Below are positions 31,688 through 41,839 of a stretch of DNA of 55,859 nucleotides, one piece after another. Positions within the stretch are counted from its first letter, which is position 1. Each line of letters opens with the position of its first letter. The notes below the pieces were generated by a model. The model was not told where the DNA came from. It ran no database searches and saw nothing but the letters and a program-made list of their open reading frames with translations. The position numbers and the translations under genes were made by a program. The stretch comes from an uncultured Pelagibacteraceae bacterium (GTDB taxonomy: Bacteria > Pseudomonadota > Alphaproteobacteria > Pelagibacterales > Pelagibacteraceae), in contig CACEKW010000004.1 in NCBI GenBank assembly GCA_902560185.1, positions 1 to 55,859 of the forward strand, given 5' to 3'.

Positions 31688-31701
31688 ACAGAACAGCCCT
31701 T
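31688..31701. repeat. Core site C (right end, next to prx)
   Basis: ACAGAACAGCCCTT matches cores A and B at 12 of 14 positions and keeps ACAGAAC. It ends one base before the prx coding region. Its right half would be the original chromosomal half-site. CAACAGAAC is shared with core A. Confidence 0.6.
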
Positions 31702-31702
31702 C

Positions 31703-32191
31703 CTAGATTAGATTATTTAATAAGTTTTCTGCTGAAGTTAAACCACATTCCTTAGTTTCTTTTTCAACATGAATATTAACAACTGTGAAATTTTCAATCA
31801 CCATTAAATAACGATTTGATCTAATTCCCATTCCTTTAGCGTTACGATCAACTTCCGCGCCAATCGCTCTCGTAAATAATAAATATGGGTCAGATAACAT
31901 TTTAATTTTATCTCCAGTATTATTAATCTCACCCCAGCCATTCATTACATAAGGATCATTTACTGATAAACAAAATATATTTTCTATTCCTTTTGCTTTG
32001 ATTTTATCTGCATTTGCTACAAAGCCTGGTAAGTGAAGTTTGGAGCAAGTTGACGTAAATGCCCCAGGTAAACCAAACAAAACAACTTTACCATCACCAA
32101 TAGTTTCCCTTAATTTGCTTTTTTGAGGCTCTCCATCAACAAGTTGAAAAATCTCTGTATCTGGTATTTGATCTTTTATTTTAAGTTTCAT
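31703..32191 (-). CDS. Peroxiredoxin, Prx5/AhpE-like thiol peroxidase
   Basis: The 162-aa peroxidase reduces H2O2 and alkyl hydroperoxides. The peroxidatic cysteine is C49 in PGAFTSTCSKLHLPGF, the Prx5 signature. A second cysteine in KECGLTSAENLL near the C-terminus may be the resolving one. It overlaps thrC by 4 bases, so it ends the oxidase operon transcript. The convergent partner would be rnhA if the accessory block were absent. Confidence 0.93.
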   Translation of the reverse strand: MKLKIKDQIPDTEIFQLVDGEPQKSKLRETIGDGKVVLFGLPGAFTSTCSKLHLPGFVANADKIKAKGIENIFCLSVNDPYVMNGWGEINNTGDKIKMLSDPYLLFTRAIGAEVDRNAKGMGIRSNRYLMVIENFTVVNIHVEKETKECGLTSAENLLNNLI

Positions 32192-33561
32192 ATCGAATTC
32201 ATTACATATTTTTTAACTTTTTCAATATCATTAGCCAGAAGTTCAAATTTTTCTTTTCTATCATTAACATATTTAAGACTTTCTGGTAAATTTTCGGTTT
32301 TTGATATTGCATCTTCTATTGCCTTTGGAAATTTACATGGGTGTGCAGTTGATAATACAACACAATTTTTCTCTAATCCTAATTTTCTCACCACACCAAT
32401 ACCTACTGCAGTATGTGGGTCAACTACCATCTGATGCTCATCATTGATAGTCTTAATCATTTCAACAGTTTCGTTTTCATCAAGCATTTCAGATATAAAA
32501 TTCTTTTTGATTTTATCTAAGTCGTTTTTATCAATTTTATAAGTATTATTTTTAATTTCACCCATTACATCTGTTGTGACTTCTGAGTTACAATCCTTGA
32601 CGTCGTATAAAAGCCTTTCGAAATTACTTGCTATTTGTATATCCATACTTGGAGTATTTGTTTCCTCTACTTTCTTTTGACTATAATCACCACCAGATAT
32701 AGCTCTGTGCAGTATGTCATTTTTATTAGTAGCTACGATTAGTTTATCAATTGGAAGACCTAGTTTTTTCGCTAAATAACCAGCGTAAATATCACCAAAG
32801 TTTCCTGTTGGCACAGAAAAAGATAGTGGTTGGCCGTTTCCAATTTTAAAGTAAGCGTAAAAATAATACACCGATTGAGCAATAATTCTTGCCCAATTAA
32901 TTGAATTTACGCCTGACATATTAATTGCTTTAGAAAATTTTTCGTCATTAAACATTGCTTTTACTAAATTTTGGCAATCGTCAAAATTACCCTCCACCGC
33001 AATGTTAAATACATTACTTTCTTCATGTATTGTCATTAGTCTTCTTTGTACTGGTGAAATTTTATTGTTGGGGTGTAAGACAAAAACATTTAGATTATTT
33101 TTTCCCTTTAAAGCGTCTATGGCAGCAGCACCCGTATCACCTGAGGTTGCTACTATTATATTAATTTTTTTTTGATCACGGCCTAAATGATATTGATAAA
33201 AATTACCTATTAGTTGCATTGCGATATCTTTAAAAGCAAGAGTAGGTCCATGAAACAATTCTAATACTTTTAAATCTCCTAGATCTGATATTTTAACAAC
33301 ATCGTTGGATCTAAAATTTGAATATGATTTTGAAATCAAAGAGATTAGATCATCTTTAGACATGAAATCTCCTATAAATGGATAAATTATTTCAGCCGCT
33401 AAATCATTGTAACTAAGGTTTTTTAGATTATCTAATTCTTCCTCTTTAAAGGGTTTAATTGATTTTGGAACGAATAGTCCCCCATCATCTGCCAAACCTT
33501 TGAGGAAAACATCTTTAAATGTAAAGTTTTTCTGATTATTTCTTGTACTAATATAATTCAT
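32188..33561 (-). CDS. thrC: Threonine synthase
   Basis: A 457-aa PLP enzyme that converts O-phosphohomoserine to threonine and phosphate. The cofactor lysine is in FHGPTLAFKDIAMQL (about 107), and the phosphate-binding loop is ATSGDTGAAAIDAL. Length fits the longer proteobacterial/yeast-type form. It abuts surf1 with no gap and overlaps prx. Homoserine kinase (thrB) is 6 kb away across the accessory block. Confidence 0.97.
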   Translation of the reverse strand: MNYISTRNNQKNFTFKDVFLKGLADDGGLFVPKSIKPFKEEELDNLKNLSYNDLAAEIIYPFIGDFMSKDDLISLISKSYSNFRSNDVVKISDLGDLKVLELFHGPTLAFKDIAMQLIGNFYQYHLGRDQKKINIIVATSGDTGAAAIDALKGKNNLNVFVLHPNNKISPVQRRLMTIHEESNVFNIAVEGNFDDCQNLVKAMFNDEKFSKAINMSGVNSINWARIIAQSVYYFYAYFKIGNGQPLSFSVPTGNFGDIYAGYLAKKLGLPIDKLIVATNKNDILHRAISGGDYSQKKVEETNTPSMDIQIASNFERLLYDVKDCNSEVTTDVMGEIKNNTYKIDKNDLDKIKKNFISEMLDENETVEMIKTINDEHQMVVDPHTAVGIGVVRKLGLEKNCVVLSTAHPCKFPKAIEDAISKTENLPESLKYVNDRKEKFELLANDIEKVKKYVMNSI

Positions 33562-34215
33562 TTAATAATTCTTTTTTCTAAAATATAGATATAGCAAAAG
33601 AATTGAAATCGCTAATGAAAACCATGTCATTGCATATTTTTTATGATTGTTAGAAATATTAGCAGTAATTTTTTTTGGTCTAGGAAACTGATAATTTCCA
33701 TCTAAATATATTATGTACTTAGAAAATTCTTTACCAGTAAATTTTGAGATATCTTCTCTATTCAAACTAAACCAGTAATTTTCTTTAATATCATTATCTG
33801 GTTTGAAAATATTTTTTCTTCCCTGTGTTTTAAGAGTTCCTTGTATATTATTTTGATCCAATATATTTATCTCTGGAGTATCTTTTTTTTCAAATGGTAT
33901 CCATCCTCTATTGAGTAAATAATTTTCACCATTTATTAAAATTGGATTTAAAACTTCAAACCCAGGTGTTCCTGAGTCATTTAAATTATATAAGTAAATT
34001 TGTTTCTCAAAATCAACACGACCAGATGTTTTGATTTTGAGATAATTTTGCTGATTTGATTGTGAAAGCTGGACTGGAGGATTTTTCAGTGAGTTTTCAA
34101 TTTCTAAAATGAGACTGTTCTTCCAATTTAAACGAATTACCTGCCAAGTGCCTAAGGCAACAAAAACAAATATAAAAAATATGATAAAAACTGAAAATAA
34201 AAATTTATGTCTCAA
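33562..34215 (-). CDS. SURF1-family cytochrome oxidase assembly protein
   Basis: A 217-aa protein with one membrane helix at each end (about 7-26 and 195-212) and a periplasmic domain between, the SURF1 layout. LGTWQVIRLNWK near the N-terminus and LLNRGWIPF (about 100) are family motifs. SURF1 helps insert haem a into subunit I. Its location between ctaE and thrC supports the call. Confidence 0.92.
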   Translation of the reverse strand: MRHKFLFSVFIIFFIFVFVALGTWQVIRLNWKNSLILEIENSLKNPPVQLSQSNQQNYLKIKTSGRVDFEKQIYLYNLNDSGTPGFEVLNPILINGENYLLNRGWIPFEKKDTPEINILDQNNIQGTLKTQGRKNIFKPDNDIKENYWFSLNREDISKFTGKEFSKYIIYLDGNYQFPRPKKITANISNNHKKYAMTWFSLAISILLLYLYFRKKNY

Positions 34216-34224
34216 GGTTCAAAA

Positions 34225-35013
34225 TTAGCTTCCCCAAATATAGATCGCAGCAAATAAGAATAGCCAAACTACATCAACAAAGTGCCAGTACCAGGCTGCT
34301 GCCTCAAAACCAAAGTGATGATCTTTGTTAAAGTGACCTAACTTTCCTCTCCACAAACAAACGGCTAAGAAAATTGTACCCACGATCACGTGAAAACCAT
34401 GAAATCCTGTTGCCATGTAAAATACTGAACCATATATGTGGTCTGAAAATGCAAATGTTGCATGATGATATTCGTAAGCTTGTAAGGCAGTAAAACAAAC
34501 TCCTAATACAACAGTTAAAACTAATCCTTGAATAAATCCTTTTCTATCATCCTCTAAGAGAGCATGATGAGACCAAGTCACTGTTGTTCCAGATAACAAA
34601 AGAACTAATGTATTTATTAATGGTATATCCCACGGATCAAAAGTTTCTATATCCTTTGGCGGCCATACATTTCCAACAAAGTCGTTTGGAAAAAGACTCA
34701 CATCAAAGTAAGCCCAAAACCAAGCAACAAAAAACATTACCTCAGAGGCAATGAATAAAGTCATTCCATAACGATGATGTATTTGAACCACAGGTGTATG
34801 ATGTCCTTGATGCTCAGCCTCAATAACTACATCTCTAAACCACATGTATGCTCCATAAATTAATAAAGCAAATCCAAGGTACATTCCCCATGAAACCTCA
34901 TAATGCATGTAGTAAACGGCTCCAACAGCTAAAACTAAACATGAGAATGAAACATAGATAGGCCAAGGACTTGGATCTACTAAATGGTAATCGTGTTTTT
35001 TTTCAGCTGACAT
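34225..35013 (-). CDS. ctaE: Cytochrome c oxidase subunit III
   Basis: A 262-aa membrane subunit with seven predicted helices. FIASEVMFFVAWFWAYF and the C-terminal FGFEAAAWYWHFVDVVWLFLF carry the conserved Glu and His of COX3. It stabilises the aa3 oxidase. It lies 9 bases after ctaG and 9 bases before surf1. Confidence 0.97.
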   Translation of the reverse strand: MSAEKKHDYHLVDPSPWPIYVSFSCLVLAVGAVYYMHYEVSWGMYLGFALLIYGAYMWFRDVVIEAEHQGHHTPVVQIHHRYGMTLFIASEVMFFVAWFWAYFDVSLFPNDFVGNVWPPKDIETFDPWDIPLINTLVLLLSGTTVTWSHHALLEDDRKGFIQGLVLTVVLGVCFTALQAYEYHHATFAFSDHIYGSVFYMATGFHGFHVIVGTIFLAVCLWRGKLGHFNKDHHFGFEAAAWYWHFVDVVWLFLFAAIYIWGS

Positions 35014-35022
35014 TTTTTTGGA

Positions 35023-35556
35023 TTATGATTGTTTATAGTAATCTGTCGAGAAAAAAGTATACGACATAGTTACATCCTGTAAATTTTTTACTGTTGCATC
35101 ATTGACCATTTCTGGGTCTAAATAAAAAGTCATCACATAGGTTGCAGTTTCACCAGCTTTTAATTCTTGTTTTTCAAAGCAAAAACAACCAAGTTTACTA
35201 TAATATTTTCCAAAGCTTGAGGGTGAAACATTAAAACTTGCTACACCTGCAGTTGGTTCATTGCTATTATTGGTTACCTCAAACTCAATTTTGTTTACTT
35301 GGCCCACTTTAACATCCATCACATTCGATTTTGCTTTAAAATCCCATGGTAAATTATTAACATTGGTATCAAATCTTACACTAACTACTTTATCTAAAAC
35401 AATTTTCGGCGCTTTGTCTGCTACTTGAGTAGTTCCTCCAAAACCAGTAACTCTACAAAAAATCTCATAAAGAGGGACTGATGCATATGATAAACCTAAC
35501 ATCAAGACAAAAATCCCAGCTAAAACTAATGGTGTTAATTTCTTTTTTTCTATCAT
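35023..35556 (-). CDS. ctaG: Cytochrome c oxidase assembly protein CtaG/Cox11
   Basis: The 177-aa copper chaperone delivers Cu to the CuB site of subunit I. It has one N-terminal membrane helix (about 9-28), a periplasmic beta domain, and the copper motif CFCFEKQ (about 125), plus a further Cys in EIFCRVTG (about 34). Its ATG overlaps the TGA of the 41-aa gene upstream (ATGA). Confidence 0.96.
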   Translation of the reverse strand: MIEKKKLTPLVLAGIFVLMLGLSYASVPLYEIFCRVTGFGGTTQVADKAPKIVLDKVVSVRFDTNVNNLPWDFKAKSNVMDVKVGQVNKIEFEVTNNSNEPTAGVASFNVSPSSFGKYYSKLGCFCFEKQELKAGETATYVMTFYLDPEMVNDATVKNLQDVTMSYTFFSTDYYKQS

Positions 35557-35678
35557 ATCGATCTGTCAAATACGCCTGTGTTATATAAAGTAAAAAAGAA
35601 AAGAAAAATCATAAACGCAATAATAGCTAATGCCGTAAGAATATTTTTTCTTTTTGTTTTTTTATCTGGTGTAATCAT
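35553..35678 (-). CDS. 41-aa single-helix membrane protein in the cytochrome oxidase operon (CoxF-like position)
   Basis: A short frame of 41 codons starts with MITPDKKTKRKN, has one membrane helix (about 13-31), and ends TGVFDRSI. It overlaps ctaB by ATGA at its start and ctaG by ATGA at its end, which argues strongly that it is translated. Alphaproteobacterial cta operons often have a small hydrophobic gene (coxF) in this slot between ctaB and ctaG. The function is probably oxidase assembly or stability, by position only. Confidence 0.8.
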   Translation of the reverse strand: MITPDKKTKRKNILTALAIIAFMIFLFFFTLYNTGVFDRSI

Positions 35679-36586
35679 ATTATTTTATCAATCAAAAATA
35701 GAACAAAAACTAAGAATAAATACAATATGGAATATCCAAAGATAGCTTTTGCTTTCTTAGAGTTAAATCTATTTTTTTTATAATCCAACAATTCATAACA
35801 TAAAAAATTGTAATAAAAAGTTAATAGCAGTGATGGAATTAAAAATGTTAAACCAACAAAGTTAATTAAATATGGAAAAATAATTACCGGTATCATCAAT
35901 AAAGAATAAATGAATATATTGATTTTGGTACTTTCTATTCCATTTGTAAGTGGCAGCATTGGTATTTTGGCTTTCTTGTAATCATCGGACTTGTATAAAC
36001 TAAGTGCCCAAAAATGAGACGGTGTCCAAAAAAATATAATCAAGAAAAATGTTAATGGTTCAATAGATATAGAGCCTGTAGCAATAGTCCATCCTATCAC
36101 TGGAGGAAAAGCACCAGCTGCTCCACCAATAACTATATTTTGTGGAGTTCTTCTTTTTAACCAGATTGTATAAACAAATACATAAAACAATATTGTTAGT
36201 AATAATATTGCAGCAGAAACTCTGTTTGTAAAATAATCTAAAGCTACAACTGAAACTATTGATAATGTAACACCAAATATCAAAGCTTGATTTCTATTGA
36301 CTTTCCCTGTTGGGATTGGTCTTAAACAGGTTCTGGTCATTAAAGCATCGAGATCGGACTCATACCACATATTTAAAGCACCAGCTGCCCCAGCACCTAA
36401 TGAAACGAGAAGAATTCCAATAATTGCATCTTTAGTTGAAACAATAGTAGGTGCTGTTAATAAACCTACGGCACAGGTAAAAATTACCAGTGACATAACT
36501 CTTGGCTTCATCAATTTAAATAATTCTGAAAGATTAAATAAATCTTCTTGGCTTAAACTTCTTTTTTTTAGCCTTGAATTATCCAT
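35675..36586 (-). CDS. ctaB: Protohaem IX farnesyltransferase (haem O synthase)
   Basis: A 303-aa UbiA-superfamily membrane enzyme that attaches a farnesyl group to haem b on the way to haem a. The first Asp-rich motif region is NMWYESDLDALMTRT with RPIPTGKV after it, and the second contains YKSDDYKKAKIPMLP. Nine predicted helices fit the family. It lies between ctaD and the 41-aa gene. Confidence 0.97.
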   Translation of the reverse strand: MDNSRLKKRSLSQEDLFNLSELFKLMKPRVMSLVIFTCAVGLLTAPTIVSTKDAIIGILLVSLGAGAAGALNMWYESDLDALMTRTCLRPIPTGKVNRNQALIFGVTLSIVSVVALDYFTNRVSAAILLLTILFYVFVYTIWLKRRTPQNIVIGGAAGAFPPVIGWTIATGSISIEPLTFFLIIFFWTPSHFWALSLYKSDDYKKAKIPMLPLTNGIESTKINIFIYSLLMIPVIIFPYLINFVGLTFLIPSLLLTFYYNFLCYELLDYKKNRFNSKKAKAIFGYSILYLFLVFVLFLIDKII

Positions 36587-36609
36587 GGGTTCTTAATGCT
36601 CTTATTTTA

Positions 36610-38244
<1,635 letters not shown>

Positions 38245-39057
38245 TTATTTACTCGCTAATTTAAGTTTGTCATTTTCTATTTCTTCTTTTGCAAATTTCA
38301 CTCGTGCTTCAGATAACCATTCTTGATATTCATCCTCACTAACTACTTTTACTGCAATTGGCATAAACGCATGTTTTATACCACAAAGTTCTGAGCATTG
38401 ACCATAATAAGTACCAACTTTTTCAGCCTTAAACCATGTTTCATTAATTCTTCCAGGCACCGCATCCCTTTTTACACCAAACGAAGGAAGAGCCCATGCA
38501 TGTAAAACATCATTTGCTGTTATTAAAACTTTAACTACTTTGCCAACTGGAACAACAACTTGATTATCAACAGCTAACAATCTTGGTTGATTTGCTTTTA
38601 AATCTTTTTCCTCAATCATGTATGAGTCAAATTCCAAATTTTCGTCTGGATATTCATAACCCCAATACCATTGATAACCTATTGCTTTAATTGTTAAATC
38701 TGCTTTTGGAATAGTGTCTTGCTTATATAAAATTTTAAATGATGGAACCGCCATAACAATTAAAATTAAGCAAGGAATTAAAGTCCATAAAACTTCAACA
38801 GTTACATTGTGTGTTCTCTTTGAGGGATTAGGGTTTGCTGAAGCTCTAAATCTTACACACGCATAAAGCATTAAAAATAAAACAAATACACTTATTGCTA
38901 TTATTATCGGTAATAACAAATTATCGTGAAAGGCTACAATGTCTCTCATCGACTCTGATGCCGCTTTTTGGAAACCTAATTGCCAATCAACAGGTTGGTT
39001 TGCAAAAGCATTTTGAGAGATAAAAATACTTGAAAATATAAATAAAATTTTTTTCAT
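38245..39057 (-). CDS. ctaC: Cytochrome c oxidase subunit II
   Basis: The 270-aa subunit has a signal peptide (1-19), two membrane helices (about 45-67 and 88-108), and a periplasmic cupredoxin domain. The CuA ligands are in YGQCSELCGIKHAFM. The aromatic patch is GYQWYWGYEYPD. It accepts electrons from cytochrome c, itself reduced by the bc1 complex encoded at 1.2-3.7 kb. It heads the cta operon. Confidence 0.97.
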   Translation of the reverse strand: MKKILFIFSSIFISQNAFANQPVDWQLGFQKAASESMRDIVAFHDNLLLPIIIAISVFVLFLMLYACVRFRASANPNPSKRTHNVTVEVLWTLIPCLILIVMAVPSFKILYKQDTIPKADLTIKAIGYQWYWGYEYPDENLEFDSYMIEEKDLKANQPRLLAVDNQVVVPVGKVVKVLITANDVLHAWALPSFGVKRDAVPGRINETWFKAEKVGTYYGQCSELCGIKHAFMPIAVKVVSEDEYQEWLSEARVKFAKEEIENDKLKLASK

Positions 39058-39117
39058 TTTTACTAGCTATATAAAGCCCTTTTGTAAAAATTACACTTTA
39101 GTTTTCGCGACAATTTA

Positions 39118-39819
39118 TCAATTAATCACATAATTTATGATCGAAATTGCAGATATCACTGCGGTTTCTGATCTTAAAATATTGTCATTAATTTTAAGTG
39201 CTTGTACTCCTTTAAAAGAGAGAATCTCTTGCCTTTCGAGTTCTGAGAAATCTCCCTCAGGACCTATAATGATGCAAATTGGTTTATTTGAAAACTTTGT
39301 TTTTTCAATTTTTTTATTATTAGAATTCAAATCAGTAAAAATTAAGTCTATTGAATTTGATTTTAAAAATTTTTTCAAATTTTGAGCTTTCTCAATTTCA
39401 GGCACATTTAGTCGATTAGATTGTTCACTTGCTTCAATAACTATTTTTTCTAAACGCTCATTATTAATTTTTCTCACAACTGTTCTGTCAAAAATAATTG
39501 GTAAGAATTTAGTTACTCCTAGTTCAGTTGCTTTTTGAATCATAAAATTCTGATAGTTTGATTTAATCGGTGAGAATGCTAGCCACAATTCTTTTGAACT
39601 TTCTTTTTTTCTTAATTGTTTAATTGTTTTAAATTCAACATTACCTTTTGATATTTTTAAAATTTTTGCTTCCCATTCTCCATTTTGATTGAATATTGAA
39701 AAAGCTTCACTTTCTTTAATTCGCATAACTTTAGTCAAATAATGTGATTGTGACTTATCTAATATATCGGTCATATCAGTAGATAATGTTCTCGAAAAAA
39801 ATAATCGAATATTGCTCAT
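39118..39819 (-). CDS. rsmE: 16S rRNA (uracil-1498 N3)-methyltransferase
   Basis: A 233-aa SPOUT enzyme with an N-terminal PUA-like domain (about 1-70) and the knot motifs IIGPEGDFSELE (about 184) and LRSETAVISAISI (about 213). RsmE methylates U1498 in the decoding centre of the small ribosomal subunit. It lies 60 bases upstream of ctaC on the same strand and is divergent from the HAD gene. Confidence 0.94.
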   Translation of the reverse strand: MSNIRLFFSRTLSTDMTDILDKSQSHYLTKVMRIKESEAFSIFNQNGEWEAKILKISKGNVEFKTIKQLRKKESSKELWLAFSPIKSNYQNFMIQKATELGVTKFLPIIFDRTVVRKINNERLEKIVIEASEQSNRLNVPEIEKAQNLKKFLKSNSIDLIFTDLNSNNKKIEKTKFSNKPICIIIGPEGDFSELERQEILSFKGVQALKINDNILRSETAVISAISIINYVIN

Positions 39820-39836
39820 TTGTGTTAAGTTAGTTT

Positions 39837-40499
39837 ATGGAAAATGTTAAAGCAATAATTTTTGATGCATATGGAACATTGTTTGATGTCAATTCAGCTG
39901 CAGAAAAATGTAAAGATAAAATTGGAGATAAATGGGAGGAATTTGCAAATTTTTGGAGAACCACTCAATTAGAATATACTTGGCTTAGAAGTTTAATGGA
40001 TCGACACAAAGATTTTTGGCAAATTACAGAAGATAGTTTAGATAAATCAATAAAAGTTTTTAATATTGATCCTTCAATGAAAAATGAATTACTTAATTTA
40101 TATAAAATTTTATCACCCTATAAAGAAGTTCCAGAAACTTTAAAAACTCTAAAAGAGAAAAAATTTAAATTAGCTATTTTATCAAATGGTACTCCATCAC
40201 TTTTAGATGAATTAGTTAAAAGTAATCATTTGGACAATTTATTTGATAATATATTTTCTATAGAACAAGTTGGCATATATAAACCAAGTTCTAGAGTTTA
40301 TGATATGCCAATCAAAAAATATAATATAAATAAAAGTGAAGTTGCATTTTTAAGTGCCAATACTTGGGATGTTTCAGGTGGTGGAAATTATGGGTACCAA
40401 TCTATTTGGGTAAATAGAAATAATAACATTTTTGATAACTTAGATTTTAAACCAAAATATCAAATTACAGATCTTAACAAACTAATTCAATTAGTTTAA
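39837..40499 (+). CDS. HAD-superfamily hydrolase, haloacid dehalogenase type II family
   Basis: A 220-aa enzyme. The nucleophile is D10 in FDAYGTLFDV, with Tyr in the position typical of L-2-haloacid dehalogenases. SNGTPSLLD (about 117), KPSSRVYDMP (Lys at about 152), and FLSANTWDVSGG (about 173) complete the motifs. The family hydrolyses L-2-haloacids, but many members act on other small acids or phosphates, so the substrate is uncertain. The gene stands alone between rsmE and doxX. Confidence 0.87.
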   Translation: MENVKAIIFDAYGTLFDVNSAAEKCKDKIGDKWEEFANFWRTTQLEYTWLRSLMDRHKDFWQITEDSLDKSIKVFNIDPSMKNELLNLYKILSPYKEVPETLKTLKEKKFKLAILSNGTPSLLDELVKSNHLDNLFDNIFSIEQVGIYKPSSRVYDMPIKKYNINKSEVAFLSANTWDVSGGGNYGYQSIWVNRNNNIFDNLDFKPKYQITDLNKLIQLV

Positions 40500-40557
40500 T
40501 ATTTTAAAAATAAAGACCAAAGGTGACAAAATATTTTTTTTTGCTTGCAAAGAATGT

Positions 40558-40574
40558 TACAATCCGCCATTGTA
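40558..40574. promoter_or_regulatory. Palindrome upstream of the DoxX-pirin-quinone reductase genes
   Basis: TACAAT-CCGCC-ATTGTA is a perfect 6-bp inverted repeat around a 5-base centre, 20 bases before the doxX ATG. It stands out by its GC-rich centre in an AT-rich gap of 95 bases. Size and position suit an operator for a dimeric repressor. The genes that follow look redox-related, so a redox-responsive regulator is possible. No such regulator is encoded next to it. Confidence 0.4.
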
Positions 40575-40594
40575 TTTACTAAAATTAATTTAAC

Positions 40595-40963
40595 ATGATT
40601 AAAGCATTAGATTTATTTGGAAGAGTTTTAATATCTGCATTATTTTTTTTAAATGGAATTTTTAAAATTAATAATTATGAGGGGACCATAGGTTGGATGG
40701 AAAGTTTTGGTTTGCCTGGTATTTTAATTATACCCGCAATTGCTCTTGAAATAATTGGACCCATTCTAATTGTAATTGGCTATCAAACTAGAATTGCTGC
40801 TGCGGCTTTAAGTTTATTTTGTTTTGCAACAGCTATTATTTTTCACAATAATTTTGCTGATCAGGTACAGCTTACTGCTTTTCTTAAAAACATTGCTTTA
40901 GCTGGTGGTTTTTTATTCTTGGTAGTTAATGGTGCTAAAGGTTTTTGTTTAGATAAAAAGTGA
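40595..40963 (+). CDS. DoxX-family membrane protein
   Basis: A 122-aa protein with four predicted membrane helices. GRVLISALFFLNGIFKI at the N-terminus and GPILIVIGYQTRIAAAAL in the middle match the DoxX pattern. DoxX-like proteins are linked to quinone or thiol redox stress in several bacteria, but the molecular activity of this type is unclear. It is followed at 36 bases by pirin and a quinone reductase on the same strand. Confidence 0.85.
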   Translation: MIKALDLFGRVLISALFFLNGIFKINNYEGTIGWMESFGLPGILIIPAIALEIIGPILIVIGYQTRIAAAALSLFCFATAIIFHNNFADQVQLTAFLKNIALAGGFLFLVVNGAKGFCLDKK

Positions 40964-40999
40964 TCTTGAAATTAATAATTAATTCGTTAATTAAAGCGC

Positions 41000-41836
41000 A
41001 TGAAAAATATTGAAGTAAAACAAATCATCGATCCAATCCCAGCTTCAGATGGAGCTGGTGTAAAATTAAAAAGAAGTATAGGAGTTGAACCCAATTACTT
41101 TGATCCTTTTTTGATGCTAGACGAATTTGGCTCTGAAAATAGTGATGATTATGTAGCTGGTTTTCCCCCACACCCCCACCGAGGAATTGAAACAGTGACT
41201 TACATGCTTGCTGGTGATTTTGAACATAAAGATAGTACGGGTGGTGAGGGTAAAATGACTTCTGGTGACGTCCAATGGATGAAAACTGGAAGTGGTATTA
41301 TCCATTCAGAGATGCCTGCTATGAAAGAGGGGAAACTTCATGGATTTCAGCTATGGATCAACATGCCAGCAAAATTAAAAATGAGCAAACCTGAGTATAT
41401 TTATATTGATGCAGATAAAATGAGCGTACATAAAGATAATGATAAAAAAGTAAAAGTTATAGCTGGTAAGTTTGAAAAGGCAGAAGGTCCAGTCAAAGGT
41501 CACAATGTTGAGCCAGTTTATTTTGATGTCGAACTAAATAAAGATAAGAATTTTAATTATCTTCTACCATCTACACACAATAGTTTTATTTATTTAATAG
41601 ATGGCGAAATAGAAATAGGCGAACAAAAACATGATGATGTCAAAGATAGCACTTTAATATTACTCACGAGAGGTGAAGATTTAAAAGTGAAATCAAAATC
41701 AAAAGCAAAATTTTTAGTTATTTCTGGAAAACCTATAAATGAGGAAATTGCAAGAGGTGGTCCTTTTGTAATGAATACTAAAGCAGAGATATTACAGGCT
41801 GTTCAAGATTACCATAACGGCACGTTTGTAAAATAA
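41000..41836 (+). CDS. Pirin-family bicupin protein
   Basis: The 278-aa protein has two cupin domains. The N-terminal one carries the metal ligands in PPHPHRGIETVTYML (about 55-69) and GIIHSEMP (about 99-106). Bacterial pirins bind Fe and some have quercetin dioxygenase activity or bind metabolic enzymes. The adjacent DoxX and quinone reductase genes suggest a role in quinone or aromatic compound handling, by inference. Confidence 0.92.
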   Translation: MKNIEVKQIIDPIPASDGAGVKLKRSIGVEPNYFDPFLMLDEFGSENSDDYVAGFPPHPHRGIETVTYMLAGDFEHKDSTGGEGKMTSGDVQWMKTGSGIIHSEMPAMKEGKLHGFQLWINMPAKLKMSKPEYIYIDADKMSVHKDNDKKVKVIAGKFEKAEGPVKGHNVEPVYFDVELNKDKNFNYLLPSTHNSFIYLIDGEIEIGEQKHDDVKDSTLILLTRGEDLKVKSKSKAKFLVISGKPINEEIARGGPFVMNTKAEILQAVQDYHNGTFVK

Positions 41837-41839
41837 AAA

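Larger units (their letters stand above)
31025..31701. mobile_element. Putative integrated cassette 2 (membrane protein)
   Basis: A 677-base segment from core B to core C. It has its own 11-bp repeat family (ACTATGTACCT type) just inside both ends and one gene, a four-helix membrane protein. The end geometry is the same as in cassette 1 (11-bp phase left, 12-bp phase right, 47 bases from last repeat to core). It has no recombinase. Interpretation as a minimal satellite cassette is inference. Confidence 0.55.

Noticed and set aside
26607-31702. Insertion sequence or transposon
   Set aside because: No transposase, no terminal inverted repeats and no short target duplication. The repeats are direct and internal to the cores.
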